Assembly: GCA_963846565.1 (NCBI GenBank)
Contig: CAWJWL010000005.1
Coordinates: forward strand, 496,001-560,000
Source of the DNA: WHSW01 sp963846565
GTDB lineage: Bacteria; Actinomycetota; Thermoleophilia; Solirubrobacterales; 70-9
DNA length: 64,000 bases
Direction of reading: 5' to 3'
Shown here: positions 40,698 through 49,841 of the stretch, piece after piece
Layout of the letters: each line of letters opens with the position of its first letter
Numbering within the stretch: the stretch's first letter is position 1
Translations under genes and position numbers: made by a program
Notes under the pieces: generated by a model
Told to the model about the DNA's origin: nothing
What the model saw: only the letters and a program-made list of their open reading frames with translations
Databases searched by the model: none

Positions 40698-41897
40698 ATG
40701 AAGGCCGTCGCCTGCAAGGAGGCCGAGCTCTCGGTGGTCGAGCGCGAAACGCCGACTCCGGGCAAGGGACAGGTGCTGGTCGACGTCTTGCGCTGCGGCA
40801 TCTGCGGCTCGGACCTCCACGCGCGGCACCACACCGATGAGCTCGGGGCGGTGATGGAGGAGACGGGTTACGACGGCGTGATCAGCGCGAGCCAGGAGAT
40901 CGTGTTCGGGCACGAGTTCTGCGGGGAGATCGTGGACCACGGGCCCGGCTCCCGGAAGGACGCGCCGTCCGGAACCCACGTCGTGGCTTTCCCGCTCCTG
41001 CGCACTGGCGGTGCCGTGCACGGAATCGGCCTCTCGGCCCAGGCCCCCGGCGCGTACGCGGAGCACCTGCTGATCGAGGAGTCCCTCGCGGTGCCGGTCC
41101 CGAACGGGCTCGGTCCGGACCTCGCGGCGCTGACCGAGCCGATGGCGGTCGGCTGGCACGCGGTCCGCCGGGGCGAGGTGAAGAAGGGCACGGTCGCGAT
41201 CGTGGTCGGCTGCGGGCCCGTCGGCCTCGCCGTGATCTCCCTGCTGAGGGCGCGGGGCGTGCGCACCATCGTCGCCAGCGACTACTCCCCAGGCCGCCGC
41301 GCGCTCGCCACGGCCTGCGGCGCGCACATCGTCATCGACCCGGCCGAGGACTCGCCGTTCGACAAGCCGGCCGACAGCGGCCACATCGACACCGCGCCCG
41401 GGATCCTCGAGCTCGCGGTCGGCACGGTGGAGAAGATCCGCCGCGTCCCGAAGGGCGAGTGGCAGATCTGGCGAGCGATCGACCGGCTCGGGATCAAGCC
41501 GAAGAGCCCGGTGATCTTCGAGTGCGTCGGCGTCCCGGGCGTGATCGACGAGATCATCGCCGGGGCACCCTTCTTCTCCAGGGTCGTCGTCGTCGGCGTT
41601 TGCATGGGCGAGGACCGGATCCGTCCGTCGATGGCGATCAACAAGGAGATCGAGCTGCGGTTCGTGATCGGCTACACGCCGCTCGAGTTCCGCGACACGC
41701 TGCACATGCTGGCCGAGGGAAAGGTCAATGCGACGCCGATGGTCACCGGAGTGGTCGGCCTCGACGGCGTCGACGCGGCGTTCACGGCGCTGGGCGATCC
41801 CGAGACCCACGCGAAGATCCTGATCGACCCCCGCAGCGCGGCGACGGAGCCGGAGAAGGTCTCGCTGCCGCGCGCCGAGGTACGTTCACCCGCGTGA
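40698..41897 (+). CDS. Zinc-binding alcohol dehydrogenase family protein
   Basis: 399 residues, MDR superfamily. Catalytic-zinc residues are in CGICGSDLHARHH and GHEFCGE (Cys, His, Glu); the NAD(P) motif is VGCGPVGLAVISLL. The structural-zinc Cys cluster of classical ADHs is missing (the corresponding region reads PLLRTGGAVHGIG), as in many butanediol or threonine dehydrogenase-like members. The GTGA overlap with the cupin gene implies co-translation. Confidence 0.9.
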   Translation: MKAVACKEAELSVVERETPTPGKGQVLVDVLRCGICGSDLHARHHTDELGAVMEETGYDGVISASQEIVFGHEFCGEIVDHGPGSRKDAPSGTHVVAFPLLRTGGAVHGIGLSAQAPGAYAEHLLIEESLAVPVPNGLGPDLAALTEPMAVGWHAVRRGEVKKGTVAIVVGCGPVGLAVISLLRARGVRTIVASDYSPGRRALATACGAHIVIDPAEDSPFDKPADSGHIDTAPGILELAVGTVEKIRRVPKGEWQIWRAIDRLGIKPKSPVIFECVGVPGVIDEIIAGAPFFSRVVVVGVCMGEDRIRPSMAINKEIELRFVIGYTPLEFRDTLHMLAEGKVNATPMVTGVVGLDGVDAAFTALGDPETHAKILIDPRSAATEPEKVSLPRAEVRSPA

Positions 41898-42265
41898 GCG
41901 ATGAGGTACGGAAGGCTGTCGTCGTGCCGCCCGGAGAGGGCCAGCGCCTCGGCAACGTCGAGTTCCTCGCCCGCACCGTGGACACGCCGCGGTTCAACCT
42001 CAGCTTGATCGAGATCGCCCCTGGCCGGGTGGTCGAGGCGCACGTCCACGGCGACGACGAGGACGATGCGTTCCTGATCATCGAGGGCGAGCTGATCTTC
42101 TCCCTCGACGACGAGGAAATCGCCGCCCCCGCCGGAACCTTCGTCCTCGCGCCTCCGGGCGTGTCGCACGGGTTCCGCAACGCCGGAGACGCACGGGTCC
42201 GGATGCTCAACCTTCACGCGCCGGGAGGCTTCGACGAGCGGATCGGGCTGTCGCCCGAGGGCTGA
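41894..42265 (+). CDS. Cupin-domain protein
   Basis: 123 residues forming one cupin barrel: motif 1 VVEAHVHGDDEDDAFLIIEGE and motif 2 PAGTFVLAPPGVSHGFRN supply the His/Glu/His metal ligands. Start GTG 41894 overlaps the dehydrogenase stop. Function unknown; small cupins are often isomerases or dioxygenases. The last 59 bp overlap the convergent gene. Confidence 0.85.
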   Translation: MSDEVRKAVVVPPGEGQRLGNVEFLARTVDTPRFNLSLIEIAPGRVVEAHVHGDDEDDAFLIIEGELIFSLDDEEIAAPAGTFVLAPPGVSHGFRNAGDARVRMLNLHAPGGFDERIGLSPEG

Positions 42266-43538
42266 GGTGCTCGTGCGTCCTGCCGGAGTGGGCGAGCGCG
42301 GCGCGGGTGGCGTGGCCGACGGGGCAGCCGGATCCGAACACGGGGATCTTCTTCCCGGCCTCGAGATAGCTCACGCCTTCTGTGTAGCCGGTGCCCCGGC
42401 GCTCGCCGAGCATGTGGGCGGCGATCGAAACGTGGGTCGTCCGCCACTTGAAGACGGCGTCCTCGAACTTCTTCTTCGCAACGCAGATCCCGCCGCACTC
42501 GTCGCGGTCGATGAGTCCGCCGCGGTGGGCCGCCATCATCGCGTCGTCGACGCTGGGGAGGCCGGCGGCAACCTCGTCGCGGACATCGGGCACCGACTCG
42601 TAGGCCGGGGATTCGAAGCGTTCCCTGTCGGGACGACGGCAGACGCTCTCGACCCGCTTGTAGGAGCGGGACTGGATCGCGCTTGCACCGTCCGTGAACT
42701 CGCGGAAGGCGAGGAAGGCGTCGGGCCGCATCGTCCCGACGAGTGAGAAGAGCGCGGAGGACTGACCGAGGACCGCGGCTGCCTCCTCGATCGAGCGCGC
42801 GGCGGCGGCACCGCGCCCGCGGGCGATCAGCGTGACCGCCTCGCGGATGAGGACGCCGGCGAGCGCGAACGTGATCTCGTAGGACTGGAGGACGCGGAGG
42901 AACATGTACTCATCGTGGATCAGGGAGACGGGGAGCCCGGTGAGCTGCAGAGTGCGGTGCTCGTCCGGCGTCGCATCGCGGAGGACCGCGCAGCACACGC
43001 GCCGAGCCGAGCCGATCGGGTCGTCGTCGATCTCGACCTCGATCCCGAGCCGCTCGAGAGCGGGACGAGCGGCGCGCAGGCCGTGGCGGCAGCGCTTCAT
43101 GGTCACGCGCGGCTCGGGCCTCATCTCGGGGAGGAAGTCCGTCTGCCCAGCGCTGGCCGCGAGCTCCACCCGCATCATGTCGGCCATCAGGAGGACGAGC
43201 AGACGGTCGCGGCGGTGGGCGGCGGCGGTCGCGCCGGTGTGCTCGTCGGCGCCCGGCATCGAGAGCTGCTCCAGCGCGAGGTAGCTCGGGTTGTCGTAGC
43301 GGCCGTCGAACTTGTCAAGGGCGGTCGAGAGGAAGCGGGCGAGGCGCCGGTGCGCCGGACAGGCGGTCTGAGGAAGGGACTGGCGTGCCCGGTCGAGCGC
43401 TTCGAGGAGCTCCCGCGCTACGAAGTGCTTGCCGACCCGGTGGTAGGAGGCGACGACCTCGTCGTAGGGGAACCGCGCGGGGGCCGGCTCCGCCTGCCAG
43501 GCGTCGAGTGCTGCGAGCGCGGCGTTCCTCTTCTCCAT
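42207..43538 (-). CDS. Tryptophan 2,3-dioxygenase-superfamily protein (PrnB-like)
   Basis: 443 residues, all-helical heme-protein superfamily of tryptophan 2,3-dioxygenase and the pyrrolnitrin enzyme PrnB. Landmarks: FLAFREFTDGASAIQSRSYKRVE (cf. the FxxFRxxLxPASGFQS region), then FKWRTTHVSIAAHML and GERRGTGYTEGVSYLEAG (cf. the GTGGSxGxxYL loop and the proximal-His region). Longer than tryptophan dioxygenases (about 280-400 aa). Substrate uncertain. Its C-terminal ~20 codons overlap the end of the cupin gene on the other strand. Confidence 0.7.
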   Translation of the reverse strand: MEKRNAALAALDAWQAEPAPARFPYDEVVASYHRVGKHFVARELLEALDRARQSLPQTACPAHRRLARFLSTALDKFDGRYDNPSYLALEQLSMPGADEHTGATAAAHRRDRLLVLLMADMMRVELAASAGQTDFLPEMRPEPRVTMKRCRHGLRAARPALERLGIEVEIDDDPIGSARRVCCAVLRDATPDEHRTLQLTGLPVSLIHDEYMFLRVLQSYEITFALAGVLIREAVTLIARGRGAAAARSIEEAAAVLGQSSALFSLVGTMRPDAFLAFREFTDGASAIQSRSYKRVESVCRRPDRERFESPAYESVPDVRDEVAAGLPSVDDAMMAAHRGGLIDRDECGGICVAKKKFEDAVFKWRTTHVSIAAHMLGERRGTGYTEGVSYLEAGKKIPVFGSGCPVGHATRAALAHSGRTHEHLSPRATARSARRSLPAREG

Positions 43539-43645
43539 ACGGAGAGCGTCGCCGTGACGGGCGCCCCCGGGAAGGCACCCGCGGGTGATTCGGCGGCCAA
43601 CCGGGGGGTGAACCGCTTACCCCCATGGTGATGGCCGCAGTACGC

Positions 43646-44443
43646 CTACTCGGACGCGTCGGCTCCCGTGCGCGTCGACAACACGCTTGCCTGGTCGCTC
43701 GCGACGGCGCGGCGGACGACGCCCGGCATCAGGATGCGGGCGATCGCGGCGAGCCCGTAGGGCCTCGGCACGTAGCGCTCGGCCTTGCCGCCGAGGCTGG
43801 TCTCGATCACGGCGTCGGCCACCTTGTCCGCGTCGGAGACGATCCAGCGGGTGATTGCGCGCGCGCGCAGTTCCGTCGCCGGGAAGCCCTCGGTGGCGAT
43901 GAACCCCGGCAGCACGAGACCGACGTGGATGCCGTTCGGCTTTTCCTCGGCCTGCAGGGCGTCGGTCCAACCGGCGAGCGCGAACTTGCTCGCCGAGTAC
44001 GCGCCGCTCCCCGGCCGGGCGACTCGGCCGGCTGTGCTCGAGACGTTGACGATCGAGCTCGGCCGCGATTCGCGCAGGCGCGGCAAGAGCGCCTCGGTGA
44101 GCCGGACGACGGCGTCGAAGTTGAGCTCCATCGTCCGCTTCACGTTCGCGTACCCGCCCTCGGCGAAGGGTGCGCGCCAGGCGGCGCCGGCATTGTTGAC
44201 GAGCAGGTTGAGCGCGTCTTGATGCTCGTCGACGTGGGCTGCGATCCGTGCCGGAGCCTCGGCGTCGGTCAGATCCGTGGCGACGTAGGTGGCCGGGACC
44301 GGCAGCGACTCGGCGAGCGCCCGCAGGCGCGACTCGCGGCGCGCGACGAGGACCAGCTCCGCGTCGGGCTCGCGCGCGAGCCGTTTGGCGACCGCCTCGC
44401 CGATCCCGCTCGATGCGCCGGTGATGAGCGCGACCAGGGCCAT
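43646..44443 (-). CDS. Short-chain dehydrogenase/reductase (SDR)
   Basis: 265 residues, classical SDR: TGASSGIG cofactor motif (about 8-15), NNAG, and catalytic Ser/Tyr-x3-Lys (VSSTAGRV, YSASKFA). NADP preference is suggested by ARRESR at the end of strand 2. Substrate unknown. Four bp downstream of the GST-like gene. Confidence 0.93.
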   Translation of the reverse strand: MALVALITGASSGIGEAVAKRLAREPDAELVLVARRESRLRALAESLPVPATYVATDLTDAEAPARIAAHVDEHQDALNLLVNNAGAAWRAPFAEGGYANVKRTMELNFDAVVRLTEALLPRLRESRPSSIVNVSSTAGRVARPGSGAYSASKFALAGWTDALQAEEKPNGIHVGLVLPGFIATEGFPATELRARAITRWIVSDADKVADAVIETSLGGKAERYVPRPYGLAAIARILMPGVVRRAVASDQASVLSTRTGADASE

Positions 44444-44446
44444 CCG

Positions 44447-45184
44447 CTACCCCGCCGGCGTGGCGAGCCACTCCTCCGGCACCCGCGCAGGGAGCTCGCG
44501 GCCGAACTCGGGCACGACCCGCATCGCGTGGGCGCCGGCGGGCCGGCCCTCGACGAGCGGTCGGACCTGGGAGAAGTTGAGGAGCACGCGAGTGGTCGTC
44601 GCGATCTGAAAGTCAGCGGCGTTCAGCGCCTCGCCGTCGATCGTCCCCGCGGCGATCAGCTCGTCGACGTGGTCGAGATGCTCAGGGATCCGCTCGGCGT
44701 CGCGCTGGGCCGTCAGCTCGCCTCCTCCTTCGAGCCGCATGTAGAACTGCGCCACCGGCCAGAGCAGGTTCGAGCTCATCGCCGGGACCGGCAGGCCGAC
44801 GCTCCCCGCCATTGCCCTGCGCACCTCGCGGTCGTTGGCCGCCGCCCAGCGGAAGATCCGCCGCGGGACGGGTTGGTAGATCTGATCGCCCCAGCTCTCG
44901 GCGTCCTCGACCGTGGCACGGAGTTCCGGGTCCGCCGGAAAGAGGGGCGGGTCGGGGCGGACCTCGTCGAGGGCGCGGGAGATCTCCGTCGTCCCCTGAA
45001 CGCGACGGCCGTCGAGCTTCACGCCGGGCACGGTGCCGTGGCGGAAACCGTGGCCACGCATGAGGAGCTGCTGGGAGCCCGGCGGAATGTTCACCCGTCT
45101 GGCCTCGATTCCCTTGTGCCGGAGCATCAGCCCGGCCGCCCGCGCCGGGTGCGAGATCGACATCGAGTAGAGGACGGCGTCCAT
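44447..45184 (-). CDS. Glutathione S-transferase-fold protein
   Basis: 245 residues with an N-terminal thioredoxin-like GST domain (VLYSMSISHPARAAGLMLRH, then GTVPGVKLDGRRVQGTTEIS) and a helical C-terminal domain. Actinobacteria generally lack glutathione, so another thiol or a non-enzymatic role is likely. Start ATG 45184 overlaps the stop of an SDR fragment (TGATG). Confidence 0.8.
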   Translation of the reverse strand: MDAVLYSMSISHPARAAGLMLRHKGIEARRVNIPPGSQQLLMRGHGFRHGTVPGVKLDGRRVQGTTEISRALDEVRPDPPLFPADPELRATVEDAESWGDQIYQPVPRRIFRWAAANDREVRRAMAGSVGLPVPAMSSNLLWPVAQFYMRLEGGGELTAQRDAERIPEHLDHVDELIAAGTIDGEALNAADFQIATTTRVLLNFSQVRPLVEGRPAGAHAMRVVPEFGRELPARVPEEWLATPAG

Positions 45185-45300
45185 CAGAGATGGCTGGTGG
45201 CGAGCATCGCCTCGTCGCCGTCGACCGTCTCCTCAACTGAGTAGGTCTGGATCCCGGCGTTGTTGACGAGCACGTCGATCTTCCGCTCTCGCAGCGCCAT
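45184..45300 (-). pseudogene. Internal fragment of a short-chain dehydrogenase
   Basis: 38 codons from ATG 45300: LRERKIDVLVNNAGIQTYS and then VEETVDGDEAMLATSHL, stop. This is the NNAG segment and following helix of an SDR, without the cofactor-binding N terminus or the catalytic YxxxK. Too short to function; a leftover of an SDR gene that once preceded the GST-like gene. It could still act as a leader peptide coupled to it. Confidence 0.55.
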
Positions 45301-45314
45301 GAGAGGATCAAACC

Positions 45315-46154
45315 ATGGCGAGCGACGAGTCGAAGTCCCCAATCAGCCCGACCGCTCACTACACCGGCACCGTGTGGTCGCGAAACGGCCTCTCGCACCC
45401 GTCGCTGGCGACACGGACGGGCGAGCTGATGTTCCACGGGATGCGGCCGTGGATGGCGTTCTCGAAGGCGATCGGTGGACCGACGCTGGAGGACTTCCTG
45501 CTCGCCAGGCACCGACTGATCGACGGTCTCCTCGAGGAGGCGATCGAGTGCGGCGAGATCGGCCAGGTGATCGAGATCGCCGCCGGTCTCTCGCCGCGCG
45601 GCTGGCGCTTCAGCGAGCGCTTCGGCGACGAGATCACCTACCTCGAGACCGATCTCCCCGCAATGGTCGCGCGCAAGCGCGAGGCCCTCGAGGAGGCCGG
45701 GTCGCTCGACGACGGCCACCGCGTGGTCGAGCTCGACGCACTCAGCGACGACGGGGAGCACAGCCTGGCCGCCGTCGCCGGGCAACTCGACCCGGACCGC
45801 GGGCTCGCGATCATCACCGAGGGTCTGCTCAGCTACCTCGACGGCCCCAGCGTCGAGGCCCTCTGGCGGCGGACCGCGGCGACCCTCTCCGGCTTCCCCC
45901 ACGGCCTCTACCTCTCCGACCTCCATCTCGAGAGCGAGAACACAGGCCTCGCGGCCGAGGCCTTCATCTGGATGCTCTCGGTCTTCGTGCGCGGGAAGGT
46001 GGAGATGCACTTCGAGGACGTCGCCGAGGCGAGCGCAGAGCTCGAGGCGGCCGGGTTCACCGACCCGGTGCTCCATCGCGGCGACGAGGTCGCCGACGGC
46101 CCCGGGACCCGGAGCGTGCGGGTGATCGAAGCGCGGACGCCGCCTCGCGGCTAG
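45315..46154 (+). CDS. SAM-dependent methyltransferase, leucine carboxyl methyltransferase family
   Basis: 279 residues. The SAM motif appears as VIEIAAGLSPRGWRFSERF, then YLETDLPAMVARKRE and LAIITEGLLSYLDGPSV, the pattern of LCM-type O-methyltransferases also seen in polyketide pathways. All motifs are intact. Convergent with the LLM gene, with a 4-bp overlap at the stops. Confidence 0.85.
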   Translation: MASDESKSPISPTAHYTGTVWSRNGLSHPSLATRTGELMFHGMRPWMAFSKAIGGPTLEDFLLARHRLIDGLLEEAIECGEIGQVIEIAAGLSPRGWRFSERFGDEITYLETDLPAMVARKREALEEAGSLDDGHRVVELDALSDDGEHSLAAVAGQLDPDRGLAIITEGLLSYLDGPSVEALWRRTAATLSGFPHGLYLSDLHLESENTGLAAEAFIWMLSVFVRGKVEMHFEDVAEASAELEAAGFTDPVLHRGDEVADGPGTRSVRVIEARTPPRG

Positions 46155-47164
46155 GCGTCGCGCAGCGTCTCGAAGAGCGCCCGCCACCGCTGCTCGTCGC
46201 GGTCCTCCGGCACCGGCAGCGTGATCCGGGTGCAGATGTCCCCGTAGCGGCGCTTGATCTCGGCGATCGCGTCCTCGGGCGTGCCGATGACGGCGAACGT
46301 GTGGAGGACCTCGTCCGACACCATCGAGGCGAGCTGGTCCCACTCCCCCCGCTTCGTCATTGCCTTCAGCTCGTCGCCGAGATCGCCCCAGCCGTGCAGG
46401 TCGAGAACGGGCTTGTACGCGGGCGTCGAGCCGTAGAACCCGATCTGGCCCTTGACCATCTCCGCGCCCTCCTCGATCTCCTCCTCGGTGTCCCGCGCGA
46501 CCACGAACCCCGGCGCGGTGATCTCGAAGTCCTCGCGCTTGCGACCCGACTTGGCCCAGCCGCGCTCGAGCGCAGGCAGGGTCGCCTCGCGCACGTAGCG
46601 CTCGGTCGAGAACCCGTGGACGAGCAGCCCGTCGGCGACCTCGCCCGCGGTCTCGGTCATCAGCGGGCCCACGCCGGCGAGCAGGATCTTCGGGTTGCCG
46701 TGCGGGTTCGGACCGGGGTTGAAGAACGGCGCCATCAGCGTGTGGGTGTAGAAATCCCCCTCGAACTCGAGCGGCGCCCCAGTCCCCCAGGTGTCCCAGA
46801 TCGCTCTGATCGCAAGGATGAACTCGCGCATCCGCGCGGCCGGCTTCGACCACGGCATCGAGTAGCGGCGGGTGATGTGCGGCTTGATCTGCGAGCCGAG
46901 CCCGAGCGTGAAGCGGCCGCCCGAGAGCGCCTGCAAGTCGTTCGCCGCGAGTGCGACGGTCATCGGATTGCGGGCGAAGGCGACCGCGATGGCGGTGCCG
47001 ATGCCGATCTCGCCGGTCCGCTCGGCCGCCACGGTGCAGGACAGGAAGGGGTCGATCTGGGTCTCGACCGCCCACCAGGCATCGAACCCGTCGCCCTCGG
47101 CACGTGTCGCGGCGCTCCCAGCCGCATCGAGCGTCGCCTCGTATCCGGTCGTGTCGACCTTCAA
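46151..47164 (-). CDS. LLM-class F420-dependent oxidoreductase
   Basis: 337 residues, luciferase-like TIM barrel binding F420: LGTAIAVAFARNP, LSGGRFTLGLGSQIKPHITRRY and PKILLAGVGPLMTETAGEVADG. The TTG 47164 start is chosen because AGGAGG precedes it and the protein then begins at the first barrel strand region. Related to the second LLM gene at 49842. Divergent from the enoyl-CoA hydratase gene. Confidence 0.88.
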   Translation of the reverse strand: MKVDTTGYEATLDAAGSAATRAEGDGFDAWWAVETQIDPFLSCTVAAERTGEIGIGTAIAVAFARNPMTVALAANDLQALSGGRFTLGLGSQIKPHITRRYSMPWSKPAARMREFILAIRAIWDTWGTGAPLEFEGDFYTHTLMAPFFNPGPNPHGNPKILLAGVGPLMTETAGEVADGLLVHGFSTERYVREATLPALERGWAKSGRKREDFEITAPGFVVARDTEEEIEEGAEMVKGQIGFYGSTPAYKPVLDLHGWGDLGDELKAMTKRGEWDQLASMVSDEVLHTFAVIGTPEDAIAEIKRRYGDICTRITLPVPEDRDEQRWRALFETLRDA

Positions 47165-47231
47165 GCCTTCCCCTCCTGTCGTCGGTCTCGGACCCGGGCA
47201 AGCTATTGCCCCGGCGGATATCGTGCGTGGC

Positions 47232-47981
47232 GTGGGAGAGTTTCTGAGCGTCGAGGACGCCGGAGGAGTGGCGGTCGTGCGGATCGACCGGCCGCCGGCG
47301 AACGCCCTCGCACCCGACCTCCTCGACGAGGGCGCGGAGCTGCTCGCAAGCCTTGCCGCCGACGCGCCCGACGCCGTCGTCCTCACCGGCACCGGCTCCT
47401 TCTTCAGCGCCGGCGTCGACCTGAAGCTGCTGCCGGCGCTGCCGCCCGCCGAGCAGGCGGCGATGGTGCCCCGGATCAACCGCGCCTTCTGCGACTGGTA
47501 CGGCCTGCGGCGGCCTCTGGTCGCCGCGGTCAACGGGCACGCCGTCGCCGGCGGGTTCATCCTCTTCCTCTGCGCAGATCACCGAATCGGCGTGCCCGAG
47601 ACCAGCTACGGACTGACTGAGCTGCGCGTCGGTGCGCCCTACCCTGCGGCGGCGATGAGGTTGCTGGGGGCGGAGCTGTCAGCGCAGGCGGCGAGGCGCC
47701 TCGTCCTCGGTGCCGATCTCATCGACGGCCACGATGCGCTCGCGCTGGGTGCACTCGACGAGCTCGCCCAGCCGGACGTGGTGCTCGACCGCGCGCTCGC
47801 GGTCGCCCGCGAGCTCGCTGCACTCCCCCGCGCAACGTACGAGCTCGTCAAGGAGCAGCTCCGCGGCCCGACCCTGCGCGAGATGAAGGAGGAATCGAGT
47901 CGCGACCCGCTTGCCAAGGGCTGGCTCTCCGAGGAGATGCCCGGCGCGGTCGAGTCGGTGCTCGGAGGAGCCCGCGCATGA
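47232..47981 (+). CDS. Enoyl-CoA hydratase/isomerase family protein
   Basis: 249 residues, crotonase fold: FFSAGVDLKLL and AAVNGHAVAGGFILFLCADHRI form the oxyanion hole. The usual glutamates are partly replaced (region YGLTELRVGAPYP keeps one Glu). Start GTG 47232 (GTG 47223 is also possible). It overlaps the SCP2 gene by 4 bp. Likely acts on acyl-CoA intermediates. Confidence 0.88.
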   Translation: MGEFLSVEDAGGVAVVRIDRPPANALAPDLLDEGAELLASLAADAPDAVVLTGTGSFFSAGVDLKLLPALPPAEQAAMVPRINRAFCDWYGLRRPLVAAVNGHAVAGGFILFLCADHRIGVPETSYGLTELRVGAPYPAAAMRLLGAELSAQAARRLVLGADLIDGHDALALGALDELAQPDVVLDRALAVARELAALPRATYELVKEQLRGPTLREMKEESSRDPLAKGWLSEEMPGAVESVLGGARA

Positions 47982-48397
47982 GCGACTCGGCCGACGTCTA
48001 TGCCTCGATCGCCGCGATGGACGAGGACGAGTTCGAGCGCCTCATGGACGACCCGGAGGAACGCACGCGGGTGATCGGTGCCATGGTCGATCACATGGTC
48101 ACCCTGTTCCGGCCCGAGAAGGCCGAAGGGGTGGACGCGGTCATCCACGTGAAGCTCTGGGACAAGCCGGGAGGCGGGTACGACCACTTCGAGCTCGTGA
48201 TCGCCGACGCCAAGTGCGCGATCTCCGAGACGCCGGAGCACGATGCCGACCTGACCCTGAAGGTCCGGCCCACGGACCTGCGCAAGATGATCACGGGCGA
48301 AGCCGGCCCCCGGCGCCTCGCGCTCAAGGGGCGCCTGCGGGTGCTCGGCGACCTCGGCCTCGGGATGAAGCTGCCCGAGCTGTTCGCGTTCGGCTAG
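47978..48397 (+). CDS. SCP2 sterol-transfer-domain protein
   Basis: 139 residues with a short helical N-terminal extension and an SCP2 fold: KCAISETPEHDADLTLKVRPTDL, then GRLRVLGDLGLGMKLPELF. Binds hydrophobic ligands or acyl-CoA. Co-transcribed with the hydratase; convergent with the thiolase-like gene (4-bp overlap). Confidence 0.85.
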   Translation: MSDSADVYASIAAMDEDEFERLMDDPEERTRVIGAMVDHMVTLFRPEKAEGVDAVIHVKLWDKPGGGYDHFELVIADAKCAISETPEHDADLTLKVRPTDLRKMITGEAGPRRLALKGRLRVLGDLGLGMKLPELFAFG

Positions 48398-49827
48398 CTC
48401 ACCGCGACGGCGAGCGGGTCGCGGTCGAGGAGCGCCGCCATCTCCGCCGGCTCGTGGACGCCGGCGAGCGATCGCGAGCCGTCGGCGCCGATCGAGGAGA
48501 CGATCGCGCTCGTCGGCGTGGCGTCGCGGTCGAAGAGGACGGTGTAGCTCTCGATCTCGCCCACCCCCGCACCGGGCTCGCGGCGCGGGAGCGCGTCGAC
48601 CTCCGCCTGCGGAGAGAAGTCCGCGAACGGGCTCGCGGGCACGTCGGCGGCCAGCAGCGCGAGCGCGTGCTTGGTCATGAACCAGCCGACGCCGGTCGCG
48701 AGGCCGAGGCCGCCCTGCTCGCGGAGCGAGCCGTTCAGGGTCGCGAGCGAGTGCATCGGGTAGTTCGACGCCGGGCCGCCCGCAAACGTGAGCCCGCCGG
48801 TGACCGTCGGCGGGCGCGAGTCGCCCTCGAGGTCGAGCCCGAGCTCGTCCGCCGCGATCTGGACGGCGCTCGGGAAGCACGAGTAGAGATCGATCAGCCC
48901 GATGTCGTCGAGGCCCGCACCGGCGTGCCCGAGCGCGGCTCCTGCGCAAGCTGCGATCGCCGGCGAGCGATCGAGGCGGTCGCGCTCGATCGTGAACCAG
49001 TGGTCGGTGGCGGCGGCCGTCGCAGCGACGAAGATGCGCCGATCCGCCGGGATCCCGGCCGCATCGGCGGCTTCGCTCGAGCAGACGACGATCGCGGCGC
49101 CCTGGTCGACCTGGAGGTTCGCGGTCATCAGCTTCGTGTAGGGCGACGCGATCGGCCGGTTGCGCTCACTCGCGGTCGCGATCGTCGCCGCGTCCGGGGC
49201 GTCGCGCACGGCGGCGTACGGGTTCTCCGCCGCGACCGCGGCGAAGCGCGCCCAGAGCCGGGCGACTCGCTCGCGATGCTCGTCGAGGCCCTCGCCGCGG
49301 GCGGCGCGCAACGCGTGCTCGAAGAGCGGGTAGTAGGCGATGGGCAGGTAGAGCCCGGCGGCCTGCTCGGCCGGATGCCAAGCCTCGCGGTCGCTGCCGA
49401 CGAGGCGGGTCGGTTCGGTGCCGTCGGGCTGTGCGGGGCCTCCGTCGAAGGCGCCGCGCGCGAGCGAGCGAGCCGCCTCCCCGCCGGCGAGCAGGGCGAC
49501 GTCGAGCTCACCACCCGCGATGCGAGCCGCGGCATCGCGTAGAAGGTCGATCGGGCTCGTGCCCGCGAGGTTCGAGCGCACCGTCTCCGCGGGGTTCAGG
49601 CCGAGCTCGCCTGCGAGCGCGGCGGCCGGGTCCGGAACCGGCCAGGAGAAGCAGTGGGTAGCGGCCACCGACTGCACCCGCGAGCCGAGGGACGTGACGC
49701 CGGAGTCCGCGAGCGCGGCGCCCGCCGCAGCGCTCATCAGGTCCAATGGCGTCCTCGTCTCGTCGGCAGCGGCGGCGATCTGGCCGGCGCCGACGATCAC
49801 CGGGGCGCGAGGGTCGATGGTGGTCAC
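48394..49827 (-). CDS. Thiolase-like acetyl-CoA acetyltransferase family protein
   Basis: 477 residues, thiolase superfamily of the SCP2-thiolase/lipid-transfer-like kind. VIVGAGQIAAAADETRTPLDL opens the fold, and IDLYSCFPSAVQIAADELGL and PASNYPMHSLATL are conserved. The nucleophile-region loop reads VRSNLAGTSPIDLL, with Asn-Leu-Ala instead of a clear Cys, so thiolytic activity is doubtful. The C-terminal ~100 residues form an extra OB-like domain. Start GTG 49827. Directly downstream of the LLM gene on the same strand. Confidence 0.8.
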   Translation of the reverse strand: MTTIDPRAPVIVGAGQIAAAADETRTPLDLMSAAAGAALADSGVTSLGSRVQSVAATHCFSWPVPDPAAALAGELGLNPAETVRSNLAGTSPIDLLRDAAARIAGGELDVALLAGGEAARSLARGAFDGGPAQPDGTEPTRLVGSDREAWHPAEQAAGLYLPIAYYPLFEHALRAARGEGLDEHRERVARLWARFAAVAAENPYAAVRDAPDAATIATASERNRPIASPYTKLMTANLQVDQGAAIVVCSSEAADAAGIPADRRIFVAATAAATDHWFTIERDRLDRSPAIAACAGAALGHAGAGLDDIGLIDLYSCFPSAVQIAADELGLDLEGDSRPPTVTGGLTFAGGPASNYPMHSLATLNGSLREQGGLGLATGVGWFMTKHALALLAADVPASPFADFSPQAEVDALPRREPGAGVGEIESYTVLFDRDATPTSAIVSSIGADGSRSLAGVHEPAEMAALLDRDPLAVAVS

Positions 49828-49841
49828 TCCGCGGCGGGAGG

